From Adiantum capillus-veneris (Eukaryota; Streptophyta; Polypodiopsida; Polypodiales; Pteridaceae): DNA of 64,000 nt. Shown here one piece after another: positions 1-9,795 of the stretch. How positions within the stretch are numbered: position 1 is the first letter of the stretch; each line of letters opens with the position of its first letter. Under the pieces are notes generated by a model. That model did no database searches and had not been told where the DNA came from. It saw nothing but the letters and a program-made list of their open reading frames with translations. The DNA is taken from assembly GCA_014529385.2 (NCBI GenBank), contig CM043971.1:58518209-58582208 (forward strand), read 5' to 3'. Made by a program: the position numbers and the translations under genes.

Positions 1-460
1 AAAAATGCAGCTCCTCAACCGTAGCTCGAACGAAGTTTTTGATGGCTCGAATGGCTTCGAAAGGGGGGTAAAACGCCCAAGACACCTATTAGGACACCTG
101 TTGGAAACACTCTTGGAAAGCTGAATTTTCTGATGCCGAAGTTGAAACCCTGTTTGCACTCTTCAAAGTGCGCGCGCGCGCGGACGCGATTTCGGGAATG
201 AAACTGGCTCTCCGCTGTCGTCGTGACTGTGCACACACGCGCTCCCTCCGCACCTACGCTCTGATACCAATTGAAGGGGATCGGGGAGCACCACATACGG
301 AGAGTGAGAGAGAGAAGGAGACACACGACACAAATATGGGTGGGGAGACTCAAAAGAGTGAGCAGCCCCCTATACACTTATGCTATGTATAAGGTATACA
401 AGTCAGTGGGCGCCCAGACTCTGGGCAGCCGGGCAAGGCACAGACACCTATACCCCAACA
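1..460 (-). mobile_element. 5' end of a Copia LTR retrotransposon (LTR, primer site, leader)
   Basis: The 189-bp LTR lies at 272-460, begins TG and ends CA, and closes with the same TATACCCCAACA end as the LTRs of Copia-1 in this window, so it is a related family. On its left, 258-270 reads as the reverse complement of TTGGTATCAGAGC, the initiator tRNA-Met primer-binding site of plant Copia elements. That fixes the orientation as minus: the LTR is the 5' LTR, 1-257 is untranslated leader, and gag-pol lies off the left edge. The leader contains a short (CG)n run near 171-182. A target-site duplication cannot be tested because the other end is outside the window. No coding sequence of this element is visible here. 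Confidence 0.85.
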
Positions 461-544
461 AAACTTGTGTTTCCCTTTTAATAACTCGAGACATCCTTTT
501 ACTAACCTTTTTGCAAGTTTTGCAACCGCACCATCAAGATTAAA

Positions 545-828
545 ACGATGACGATGAGCCGATGGCGGAGCAACGGATGGATGAGCCGATGGCAGAGATG
601 GCATGAGTTGCTGGAGTTGATGGTGGAGCATGAGCCGATGGTGTAGCAGCCGACAGAGTAGCGTGAGTTGATGGAGGAGGAATGAGCCGATAGCGAAGAT
701 GGCGTGAGTTGTTGGAGACGATGGGGGAGCGTGAGCCAATGGTGGAGATGCCGACGGAGGAGAGTGAGTTGATGGAGGAGCGTGAGCCGATGGTGGAGGA
801 GATGGCTGAGGAGCATGAGTCATGGGGA
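545..828. repeat. Degenerate G-rich minisatellite
   Basis: About a dozen imperfect repeats of a roughly 20-27 bp unit built from the words GATGGNGGAG, CGTGAGCCGATGG and GTGAGTTGATGG. The minus strand stays open across it and would encode a low-complexity Pro/His/Ser peptide (HAPPS- and THSPPS-like), which I read as repeat translation and not a gene. Unit length drifts, so this is an old array. Confidence 0.75.
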
Positions 829-850
829 GGGAGGGAAGGATTTACAGAAG

Positions 851-939
851 AGGAGCAATAGCGATATCGCTATTGCTTCCTTTTTTTGTCTTAAAAAAAG
901 TCAATAAAAGGAAGCAATAGAGATATCGCTATTGCTCCT
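851..939. repeat. Pair of palindromes forming a larger inverted repeat
   Basis: 854-877 is a perfect 24-bp palindrome (AGCAATAGCGAT plus its reverse complement). 913-936 is the same palindrome with one substitution (GAG for GCG in the left half). The two copies, with flanking GGA/TCC bases, are also inverted with respect to each other around an A/T-rich spacer at 881-910, so the 89 bp can fold as two small hairpins or one large cruciform. A third, more decayed copy lies at 1842-1875. Possibly the termini of a foldback or MITE-like element; no family recognised. Confidence 0.7.
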
Positions 940-990
940 TTTTATTTACTGATATACTAATATCTCTATTTCTCGGGCCACTGCGCTCTA

Positions 991-992
<2 letters not shown>

Positions 993-1053
<61 letters not shown>
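993..1053. repeat. (TC)n microsatellite
   Basis: About 30 uninterrupted TC dinucleotides. Open frames across it encode only Arg-Glu or Ser-Leu alternation. Confidence 0.98.
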
Positions 1054-1055
<2 letters not shown>

Positions 1056-1269
1056 GCTGCAGAGCAACAAGGAGTTGGCCTCAACCTCTTTGTGCATTGG
1101 CTCAAATTGCACGTTTGCATCTTGCTGCAAAATAGGAACATTAACCACGAGGCCTCATCTCATCAGTGCATGATCTGTAGGCGGTGGCGCTCGCAATAAC
1201 TCTGTCGAGTTGGGGTCGGCAGGAGCAGGAGCAGGAGCAAGAGCAAGCTGCAGACTGGATAGGGCTGCT

Positions 1270-1484
1270 AGTATATATATATTTATAAATATAAATATAC
1301 ACACACACACGATGTATATGTGTGTGTGTGTATGTGTATAAATAAAAATGTATGTATATATATATACGCGTATATATATCGATGTATAAATATATAAGTA
1401 TACATTTATGTATCTATATTTATTTATTTATATATATAAAAAATAAATATTAAATATATATAAAGGTATATATATACATGTGTG

Positions 1485-1554
<70 letters not shown>

Positions 1555-1616
1555 GAATAAATATATATATCTCTCTTTATATATATGTATGTATATATGC
1601 GTGTGTGTGTGTGAGT

Positions 1617-1619
<3 letters not shown>
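1270..1619. repeat. AT-rich region with (TA)n microsatellite
   Basis: Compound low-complexity sequence: TA/CA mixtures from 1270, a pure (TA)n run at 1486-1552, then TA/TG mixtures to 1619. No coding signal. Confidence 0.95.
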
Positions 1620-1678
<59 letters not shown>

Positions 1679-1754
1679 GAGGAGGAGGAGGAGAAGAAGA
1701 AGAAGAGAGTTTTAGCGTCGTAGGAAACTATCCCAAGAGACCTTAAAGATCTAG

Positions 1755-1799
<45 letters not shown>
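1607..1799. repeat. (GA)n, (GAG)n and second (GA)n arrays
   Basis: (GT)n and (GA)n from about 1607 to 1674, (GAG/GAA)n to 1705, 50 bp of unique sequence, then a second (GA)n at 1756-1799. Confidence 0.97.
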
Positions 1800-1800
<1 letters not shown>

Positions 1801-1841
1801 TAGGTAGAGATGAAAGAGGAAGGCTTTTATAAGAAAATATT

Positions 1842-1875
1842 GAGGAGGCAATAGCGACATTGCTAGTGCCTCGTC
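1842..1875. repeat. Decayed third copy of the GCAATAGCGA palindrome
   Basis: GAGGAGGCAATAGCGACA on the left and an imperfect reverse complement ending TAGTGCCTCGTC on the right resemble the palindromes at 854-877 and 913-936, with several mismatches. Confidence 0.55.
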
Positions 1876-1919
1876 AATTAATTTTTTTGAACCATTTCAC
1901 TATAACTTGTATCAAGGAG

Positions 1920-2081
1920 TTATATAAAGAGATGGGGTATCATCTCGTGAGAGATTTCTTGGCTAGAAAGCTCATTGATTTGGTCAAGGTACACTCTGAC
2001 GACAACCCAGTAGATGCTTTGACGAAAGGCTTAGCTTTGGAGCGGTTTACACATTGCAGTGAGTTGATGGGTATAGGTTGA
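1920..2081 (+). pseudogene. Copia RNase H C-terminal fragment
   Basis: The translation ends YHLVRDFLARK, then VKVHSDDNPVDALTKGL and ERFTHCSELMGIG before a stop. This aligns with the C-terminal tail of Copia RNase H; the intact equivalent in this window, in Copia-1, has FIREMLEDKQLQLVKVHTTE and LADLLTKGL. The reverse transcriptase and most of RNase H are missing upstream, and sequence before about 1940 is not Copia-like. It is followed at the expected distance by a polypurine tract and an LTR, so this is the 3' stump of a plus-strand element. Confidence 0.85.
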
Positions 2082-2133
2082 AGCCACTAGATTGCTTCAC
2101 GGTTGTACATACCAGGTCACTTGGACTGCGTTG

Positions 2134-2350
2134 GCCTTCAAGTGGGAGTTTGTTGGGATTCAGGCCAACTGTCCGGACATCCCACTTACTCCTAACCCAT
2201 CTACTAACTTAACCTATATATACTTATTCTTTAAAACACAAAAGAATAAGGATCTGCAATAGGACTACGTTGCTGTGCGCTCCACCCAACAGAAGGTCTC
2301 TCTCTTTGCTCTCGCACTTGCACTCGCACACGCTTCCCGCGGCACCTTCA
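2134..2350 (+). mobile_element. Polypurine tract and 3' LTR of truncated Copia
   Basis: The polypurine tract GCCTTCAAGTGGGAGTT (2134-2150) is directly followed by an LTR that starts TGTTGGGATT at 2151 and ends CCTTCA at 2350 (200 bp). The right boundary is supported because Gypsy protease coding sequence on the minus strand stops exactly there. The 5' part of the element is lost, so no target duplication can be seen. Confidence 0.75.
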
Positions 2351-2351
2351 G

Positions 2352-3003
2352 AGTATGTATCCACATGGCTTCATTGCCCCAATCATGTGTGCTTTAGTGT
2401 GCCGCATCCATGGTTTGCCAATGAACAAAGGAAAGCCTCCCTCAACCTGGGGAAGACAAACCACGACAAAATCTAGGCTAAAGGTGATGTCTTGCACGTG
2501 CAGAGGCACTTTATCTACTATGCCCAAGGGCTAGACAATCCTCTGGTCTACCAAAGTCACTGTGAATGGGGTGGCCTAGTCAATTGAAGACCTAGTGCTA
2601 GCATAGTGAACTTAGGCATCAAGTTGATGCCAGATCCACCATCCACGATTACCCTTGAGAATTGGCATCCTAGAATAGACATAGTGAGACGAGGACTCCT
2701 GTGATCAATGAGACGAGCAATGTGATAGGAGATCATGTAGGATTGAGAGGGCTGCACTGAAGGTGCCCGCCATTGGACCGTGCACCGAGGTACAAATATT
2801 GACCGATTATAAGGGTGCCACTTCAAAGATTTGCATTCAGTTGGATCATGTCATAGAGTGACACTTGTTGAAAGGTGTTCTTCAAGATAGTCTTTGCTTT
2901 AGGCTTTTCTCCATTGATCAGGGTCTTGTCTGGTACCTTGGTCTGTTGCAAGCCAGCCACTGCTTACAAGAAGTTCCCATCAATATTAGAGAGCAGAGAT
3001 GAA
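2352..3003 (-). pseudogene. Gypsy-A protease (retropepsin) fragment
   Basis: The minus strand encodes KAKTILKNTFQQVSLYD, a gap with stops, then VIVDGGSGINLMP, the retropepsin active-site region in which plant Gypsy proteases often carry D-G-G-S/A in place of D-T-G-A. After a frameshift near 2570 it continues VPLHVQDITFSLDFVV, then FPLFIGKPWMRHTKAH, which fits the C-terminal hydrophobic-Gly motif of the fold (usually LIGRPWL). Stops and at least two frameshifts make it non-functional. The left end coincides with the Copia LTR boundary at 2350. Confidence 0.75.
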
Positions 3004-3008
3004 GATCC

Positions 3009-3966
3009 TGTTGGACAGGGGAGACTCACACACCCATGAAGTGCATGCAAACACTACCTAGATCAACATAATGTCAATCGAGGACACAGATGACACGATA
3101 GGCACACGGAGGAAATCTCTTTAGCTTATCAGACTGAGATCATCCTACACATACAACACTCAGGAAGGCCAACTAAACCACAATCAAGAACCTCACTGCT
3201 CTCAACTACACCACCTAGCCACATACACACATGCGGAAGGTAACTCACCTAATCATGCTAGATTCGTACGAAACTTAAGGAACACCATCCCCTCACTAGG
3301 ATACACCTGTCCCTAAGCTTCTACACTCAAAACCCTCACTCTAAACCCATCTACGGAAAACACGTAGGATGACAGAGCCGAATTTTGAAAGTGCCCGAAA
3401 CTGAAATTTATGAGTACCTATGCGTAGCTTATGTCGCCACGATTGTATAGACTACTAGCACGCAAAAAACAGACATCCTTTGATACACTTACGGCCACAA
3501 ATAGCTCGTAGATGCGTCGGCGTGTGCGCTTCGTCTCGCGTGGAATGCTTGGCGTTCTCGCGTAGCTCTTCTCGAGCCTACCGCAATGGTGCAGTCGGAT
3601 CTCCAATGTGTTGAGCGAGCCGGGCGTAGCGGGAGGATGAAGCTCACACTCACTCTCTTTCTCTCTCACACACAGTAGACGGCAACGCTTAGTTTTGATT
3701 ATGATAAAAAAGTCTTTTTACAAAATGACCTAGGTACCTTATATACTAAGGCTACCTTAGGTTTAACCAAAATTGGGGTTGAAAGGGTCAAATGGCTTTG
3801 TATTTACAATCTCGAAGTGCCATTGCACCTCGGCTTCTGAAACTAGAATAACTACTCATTACAAATGACGTTTATAGCCATAATCCTCAGCATTTCATAA
3901 CTCGCAAAAGATAAGACTTTGGTACGAAACTTGAGTTATGTTGTGTTGTTGACCCAGCGGTCAACA
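3009..3966 (-). repeat. 3' LTR of the gag-only element
   Basis: 958 bp, begins TGTTGGACAGG and ends GCGGTCAACA. Same length as the LTR at 18905-19862, with about 26 substitutions and no indel noticed. Preceded on the left by the target duplication GATCC (3004-3008). Confidence 0.93.
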
Positions 3967-4001
3967 TTCCCCCCTTCCGCGTTCATGTCGTCCCCGACAT
4001 G
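3967..4001 (-). promoter_or_regulatory. Polypurine tract and adjacent hairpin
   Basis: On the minus strand the 14 bases abutting the LTR read GCGGAAGGGGGGAA, a polypurine tract for plus-strand priming. Next to it, 3984-3990 and 3995-4001 are a 7-bp inverted repeat (CATGTCG / CGACATG) with a 4-base loop. Confidence 0.8.
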
Positions 4002-4398
4002 ACCTGATTGTCGATGGCGATGTGGTCTTTGCTTGTCGTTTTGTTGTTGGAAAGAAAGTATAGGCTATAGCCTTTGCAGTAGCTTGTCTTGTTCGTCCAA
4101 TCCGATGTACATAGTCTTCACATGATTCAGGAAAATCATAATTGATGACGAACTTTATGTCTTTCACATCCACGCTCCGAGCTGTAGCATCTGTTTCTGT
4201 CATTATAGGTCTATTGCAGGAGCTAAGAACCCAATGTCGTTTAACTTGACTCTAATCATCATGGATAGAGAAAGCTCCATCCATCCCTTGCTCTAGCAAA
4301 TCTGTCAATTCTGAGTATTTGTGATTCTCAGAAACAACTTCTACAATCTGTAGAATTAAGTGATTGGCTTTCTGATCTTGTGAGCCAATGACAACTTT
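4002..4398 (-). pseudogene. Captured DEAD-box RNA helicase fragment (DBP2/DDX5-like)
   Basis: The minus strand reads KVVIGSQDQKANHLILQIVE, then KYSELTDLLEQGMDGA, FSIHDD, a stop, a frame with RHWVL, then [20 protein letters not shown] and [29 protein letters not shown]. This follows the C-terminal RecA domain of DBP2/DDX5-type DEAD-box helicases, including the SF2 motif V region (ATDVAARGLD in the family, decayed here) and motif VI (HRIGRTGR, here HRIGRTRQ). About 25 residues between LLEE.MDG and the SIHGDK region are missing, and there are stops, so it is not functional. It lies between the 3' LTR with its polypurine tract and a stray copy of the LTR edge, so it was probably picked up by the retrotransposon as cDNA. 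Confidence 0.82.
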
Positions 4399-4403
4399 GT
4401 AAG

Positions 4404-4437
4404 GAGTTATGTTGTGTAGTTGACCCAGCGGTTAACA
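4404..4437 (-). repeat. Stray 34-bp copy of the LTR edge
   Basis: This segment matches the last 34 bp of the left LTR (3933-3966) at 32 of 34 positions, ending GCGGTTAACA against GCGGTCAACA. In element orientation it is the first 34 bp of the U3 region. It bounds the captured helicase fragment on its upstream side. Confidence 0.85.
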
Positions 4438-5342
4438 CTTTGCTGTTGTTTTGGCTTCATCTGTTGCACTGCTTGTATCTTTGTCGAACCACAACAAGAA
4501 CTATGATCCATTAGAGCGGACATCTATCATCATAACCATTCATCTTTTGAGATCCTCTGATTACTTTTATGTCTGCGCTTCTTCATTGGGGACTTCTTTG
4601 TTTCTGTGTAATCATGTTGTTAGTGTTGTCTGCAGCTTTTTCATTGTAGGCCATTCTTCGACTCGCCATTGAGGAGAAGTATGCTATGATCTGAAAGTGG
4701 TGCTCCAATTCATTTGTCAATTGATTTGAGTAGCATTTCCTTATTGTTGATGTAGAAGGACTATGTACAAGAGGATGGTGATAGGTGTCTTTAGATTAGG
4801 GTCTAAAACCTGGATGACCAAAGGGAAAAAACCCGGTGGGAAAAAAATGCCTTTGGTATACGCTCTTATTGGAGTTGAGCAGTTGAACGTGAAGTACATG
4901 TTCATGAAAGGTGAGTGCTTGGGTGAAACACGGAAAGAGTGCCTGATGCAAGTGCCAATTATGGGACACTCTATATGCATATGAGAAATTTGTCAACAAA
5001 AGCATGCAATGTGAAAGAAGGAGATGATGGGTGTTTCGAGGAATAAATGTAGCACATGTGACATCAAAATATGTCACAATAGCTTCCACCTTTCCAAGAA
5101 GGGTTTTCGATGTAGAAGTTTCTCCACTCGTATCTCACAGTGCTTAGTACGTGAGTGTCTTTTGGACGTTCTCCTTCACTTCACCGGACTTAAGTATAGT
5201 AGACTTCGACTCTTTTGCTCACCTATACCAGAATGAGCGACACAACTTAGATATGCTCAACTCTTCCAGCTTGAGCAGTACCTAGAATAGCTAAGACGCT
5301 TAGACCACAGAGAATATTACTTGAAGCTTTGGGACTAACACC
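4438..5342. other. Element-internal sequence without a recognisable gene
   Basis: 3' internal region of the gag-only element. Short open frames exist on both strands (for example plus 4763-4984, 73 codons) but none resembles reverse transcriptase, RNase H, integrase or a known domain, and both strands are equally open over 4741-5089. I assign nothing. Confidence 0.6.
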
Positions 5343-5533
5343 TCACTCATTTTGTGGCGTAGCTACTCGACTCTGACTTGTATGACTTGTCGGTTGCATG
5401 TTGACACTGCTTTGTGACAAGTTCTTCGGCTGTTGTAGTGGCTGCTGAGACATATTTCGTGAAGCTTCATCGTTTCCTTGTACCTTCTTCTCTTTGTAGT
5501 GCTCAGGCCTCTCGTCAGTCTTTTCTTCATGTG
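5343..5533 (-). pseudogene. Short polar open frame cut by Copia-1
   Basis: About 62 codons reading HEEKTDERPEHYKEKK, then Gln/Ser-rich sequence (SQQPLQQPKNLSQSS) to a stop at 5343. Copia-1 inserted immediately upstream at the ATGTG target, so the fused frame seen into the LTR is an artefact. Across the insertion the frame continues only a few codons into the A/T-rich sequence at 11091. No homology recognised. Confidence 0.4.
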
Positions 5534-5725
5534 TGAAGGAGTACGAGCGGAAGTGCGACGCGAGAGAGAGTGCGAGAAGAAGAGCACGACGATATGGTGA
5601 ACTCGCTCTACTGTAATGTGTAGAGCATAGTGAGTTCTTATCAGGTTTTAACAAAAGAATATGTGTACATACCTGGCGGCCCGCCCACTTACCTGGGCGA
5701 CCACATTGGGCTTTATACCCCAACA
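5534..5725 (-). repeat. 3' LTR of Copia-1
   Basis: 192 bp, starts TGAAGGAGTACG and ends TACCCCAACA on the plus strand. Preceded by ATGTG (5529-5533) and followed by the polypurine tract complement. Confidence 0.97.
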
Positions 5726-5814
5726 ACCTCCCACTTAAAGTCCAATGTGGTACTTTAAGTGTGAGAGAAGCTACTATACAAGCTAATATACAAGAGATGT
5801 AGAGAAGTGATGTA

Positions 5815-8800
5815 CTACCCTACACCTATCTGCTTGAGAAAATGCGCAAAGCTCTCTGAGGGAAGTCCTTTTGTAAGTAGATCAGCAAGATTTTCTGTGG
5901 TGTGAACTTTGACAAGCTGAAGTTGCTTATCCTCGAGCATTTCCCTGATGAAATGATACTTCACATCCACATGCTTTGTCTTTGAGTGATAAACTGGATT
6001 GCGAGCCAATTGTATAGCACTTTGACTATCACAATATAACACAGGCATCTCTTCTTTGATTCCCAAATCTGTTACTAGTCGATTAAGCCAAATTGATTCT
6101 TTGCATGCCTCTGATGCTGCAACATATTCAGCCTTTGTAGTAGACTGAGTAACACAATCTTGTAATCTAGAACGCCATGATACTGCTCCACCAGCCAATG
6201 TAAAGACATACCCTGACGTAGACCTTCGGTTGTCTAAGTCACCTGCATAATCTGAGTCTGTAAAACCCTTTACACTTAGCTCCTGACTCCCATAGCATAT
6301 ACGCATACTCTTTGTAGCTTTCAGGTATCTCAATATTCCTTTCACTGCCTCCCAATGTTTCTTGCTTGGGTTTGACATGTATTGACTTACTACTCCCACT
6401 GCAAATGCAATGTATGGGCGAGTAGAAATCATTGCATACATCAAACTACCCACTGCAGACGCATATGGAATCTTATCCATTTCAGCCTGTTCTTCCTCAG
6501 ACACAGGAAAATCTTGTTTGCTAATTTTCACATATGGTGGCAGTGGAACACTCAGTGCCTTTCCCTTCTCCATACTGAAACGTTGCAAAACCTTGTCAAT
6601 ATACTCTGTTTGAGATAACCAAATCAACTTCTTTGATCTGTCTCTCTCAATGAGCATACCAAGTATATGACTTGCCTCACCCATGTCTTTCATGTCAAAC
6701 GATTTTGCCATCTTTGACTTCAAAGCTGAAATTTCTTCCAAGTGCTTGCCAGCAATCAACATGTCATCCACATACAAAATAAGGATCAGCCAACTGCCAT
6801 CCTTAGCCTTCTTTGTATATAGACAGTGATCGAACTCACTACGTTTGTAGCCTTGAGAAAGCATAAACTTGTGGAATTTATGGTATCATGCCCTCGGTGA
6901 TTGTTTTAAGCCATAAAGACTCTTTAACAACTGGCATACCCAATCTTCCTTGCCTTTCTCAACAAACCCTTCTGGGTGCTGCATGTAAATTTCCACATCT
7001 AAATCACCATGCAAGAACGCTGTCTTGACATCCATTTGGTGCAACACCAAATCTAATATGGCAACCAATGCAAGAAAGCATCTCAATGTAGTCATCTTGA
7101 CCACCGGAGAGAAGACTTCATCAAAGTCAATGCCTTGTTCTTGCTTAAAGCCCTTGGCAACAAGCCTTGCTTTGTACTTTGGCTGACTATCATGAGCGGT
7201 GATCTTATACCTGTAAACTCATTTACAAGGTAGAGCCTTTTTGCCCTGTGGTAATTTAACTAGCTTCCATGTCTTGTTTTTATGCAGAGCTGTCATCTCT
7301 GACTGCATGGCCAATTGCCAATTCCCGGAGTCCTTCATTTGCACTGCTTCCTTGTAACATGAAGGCTCATTGCAATCAGTCAACATGACATAGTTCATAG
7401 ATGGAACAAACCCATCGGGAGGTCGCGTGATACGTCCAGATCTATGCACAATAGGTGGCTCAGGCTCAGCCTCAACCTATGGTTCCACTCTATCCTGTCC
7501 TTGCTCCTCTTGAGCCTTGACATTTTGTCTTGCACGTGCAGGTCCATCTTCTTGGAAGACAACTCTTCTAATCTCCTCAACCCTCTCTGGTTTAGAATGA
7601 TATTTGGATTCATTAAAGTGAACATCATTGCTGCGGACAACCTTTCTGGATTCGGGATCCCAAAGTCTGTACCCCATCTCACCAGAATTACCATAGCCTA
7701 GGAAGATGCACTTTCTACTCTTTGGCTCAAGTTTGTTCCTAAATTCCTTTGGAACGTGAGTATATGCCTCACAGCCAAAGACTCTGAGATGCTTGTATGA
7801 GGGCATTTTGCCTGACCATACCATCGTTGGCACTGAATCCTTCTGCAAAACCTTGCTAGGAGATCTATTTACAAGATGAACAGCTGTTGATACAGCTTCA
7901 GCCCAAAACCCATTTGGCAGCTGTGCATTAGACAACATACTTCTGACCTTCTCTTGTATGGTCCTATTCATCCTCTCAGCAACACCATTTTGAGGAGGAT
8001 TGTAAGGAGCAGTAAGTTCACGTTTTATACCTTTTGACTCACAAAAGTCCTGAAAGGCCTTTGAAACATACTCTCCACCATTGTCAGTGCGTAAGCATTT
8101 AAGCTTCTTGCCACTCTGATTCTCCACAAGTGTCACAAACGTTTTGAAAACACTAAACGCTTCATCCTTGTGCTTGAGAAAGTAAACCCATACTTTCCTC
8201 GAGTAATCATCTATAAATGTCATAAAGTAAGAAGCTCCCCCTAGAGATAGGTTAGGCATAGGTCCACACAAATCACTATGAACACGTGCCAACTGTGTAT
8301 CTCTTCTACTGCTTCTATGCTTATGTGGCTGCTGTGTTTTCTTACCATACAGACAATGTTCACAGAATTCAAAATCATTAAATGAAAAGCCAGGCAAATA
8401 ACCAGAACGAGACAAGATTTCCATTCCCTTCTTGGACATATGTCCTAACCGGCTATGCCACAAAGAAACGTTCGGCTGCTCGGTTACATTGATTACATTT
8501 TTAGAGACATTTGATACATAAATCATGTAAAGTCCTCCAGACTTTACTCCATGTGCTACTGTCATAGAACCCTTGGATATCTTCCACATGTTCTGTCCAA
8601 AAGTGGTGACGTAGCCAGCATCATCAAGTAAACCTGTGCTGATCAAGCTCTTTGTAATTGCGGGAACATGTCTCACATTCTTCAGCGTGAAAGAAGAGCC
8701 ATTCTGAAACTTCAATTGAACATCTCCAACACCTAAGATCTCACATGTCTGTCCATTGCCTAGCCGAACATGATCTTTAGTGGTCACATAAGAGGTAAAC

Positions 8801-9795
8801 CACTCCTTGTTTGGAGACACATGAAGTGATGCCCCCGAGTCTATAATCCAGTCACTCAGTGCATTTCCATCAGATGCTGTAAGAAGAGCTGAGTCCATTG
8901 TATTCTTCAAGAAGTAGATGTCTCCTAACACTAGACTGTCATCCTCTGCAACAGTGTTTGTCACATTTATTTCTTGAATCTTCACTGAGGACTTGTTCTT
9001 CTCACCATGGTCTTCAGCTTTCTCTTTGCCTTTTTCTGCTTTCCATTCTCTGCAGTCTCTTTTCATGTGACCCTTCTTGCCACAATGGTAGCATTCTATG
9101 TCACTCTTGCCTTTAGCAGTGCGGGACTTGCTACGAGACTGATTCCTCTTTCCACCTTTGTACTTTTCTTTGGTCCTTCCCCTGACAACTAAGGCTGTTC
9201 CTTTGCCTTTGTCCATTGTCTTTCTATTGGTTTCTTCAGTAAGCAGACTTCCTTCTACACCTGCTATGTTCAAACCATCTGGAGGTGCAGAATTACTCAA
9301 AGCTGTGCGAAAAGTGTCCCAACTTTCCGGCAATGTGATCAACAGGAACATAGCTCTAACAGGTTCATCAAACTTGACACCTTGAGCTGACAACTGACTG
9401 TAGATTGTGTTGAATTCATTCAGATGATTGGACATAGGTGTCCCTTCTTTCATCTTCAAGTCAACAAGCTTCTTAAGCCAGTATACCTGTGAAGCTGCAC
9501 TCTGCTTCTCATAAAGATCACTCAGCTTTAACCATGCTTGATAAGCCGACATCTTGTCTGCTACATTGAAGTAAACGCTTTCTGCCAAGGTCAGCATAAT
9601 GGTAGAAAGTGCCAATTCATCCATTTCGCTCCATTCATCTTCGTCCATATCTTCTGATTTTATCCCCTTGAGCTTTATAGGTTTTATTTGCTTCTTTTGT
9701 ACCAACACGTGCCAAATCTGCTTCTTCCACAATGGGAAATTGGTTCCATCCAGCTTCTTGATATTGTAAAGAGCAGTGTCCTGTGATCCAGCCAT
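5815..9795 (-). pseudogene. Copia-1 gag-pol polyprotein with three in-frame stops
   Basis: A single frame of 1327 codons including the three internal stops. Domains in order: gag from MAGSQDTALY with zinc knuckle CYHCGKKGHMKRDC (about residues 236-249); protease with WIIDSGASLH; integrase with HSDLCGP, DDYSRK, RTDNGGEY and NGVAERMNR carrying the D, D and E residues; reverse transcriptase with CKxVYRYK, MDVKTAFLHGDL and the catalytic ILYVDDMLIAG; RNase H with DSDYAGD and KAEYVAASEA; end at LLTKGLPSESF. Stops are at about 7477 (TAG), 7219 (TGA where the family has Trp in CKWVYR) and 6886 (TGA where Trp is expected before YHKF). No frameshift was found. The start was chosen as the first Met after the leader and matches typical Copia gag starts. 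Confidence 0.95.

Noticed and set aside
258-270. tRNA 3' end or split tRNA gene
   Set aside because: The TTGGTATCAGAGC words at 258-270, 10880-10892 and 62761-62773 are primer-binding sites beside LTRs, with no tRNA body.
929-1148. Two minus-strand frames with Arg-Glu repeats
   Set aside because: They are open only because of the (TC)n array.
1450-1860. 136-codon minus-strand open frame
   Set aside because: Pure translation of (GA)n and (TA)n microsatellites (Ser-Leu and Ile-Tyr alternation).
3961-4203. A functional RNA helicase gene
   Set aside because: Only part of the C-terminal RecA domain is present, with a deletion, stops and decayed motifs, and it lies inside a retrotransposon.
7444-7701. 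Plus-strand frames opposite Copia-1 gag-pol (also 6382-6618, 8898-9385)
   Set aside because: Antisense shadows of a well-supported polyprotein.
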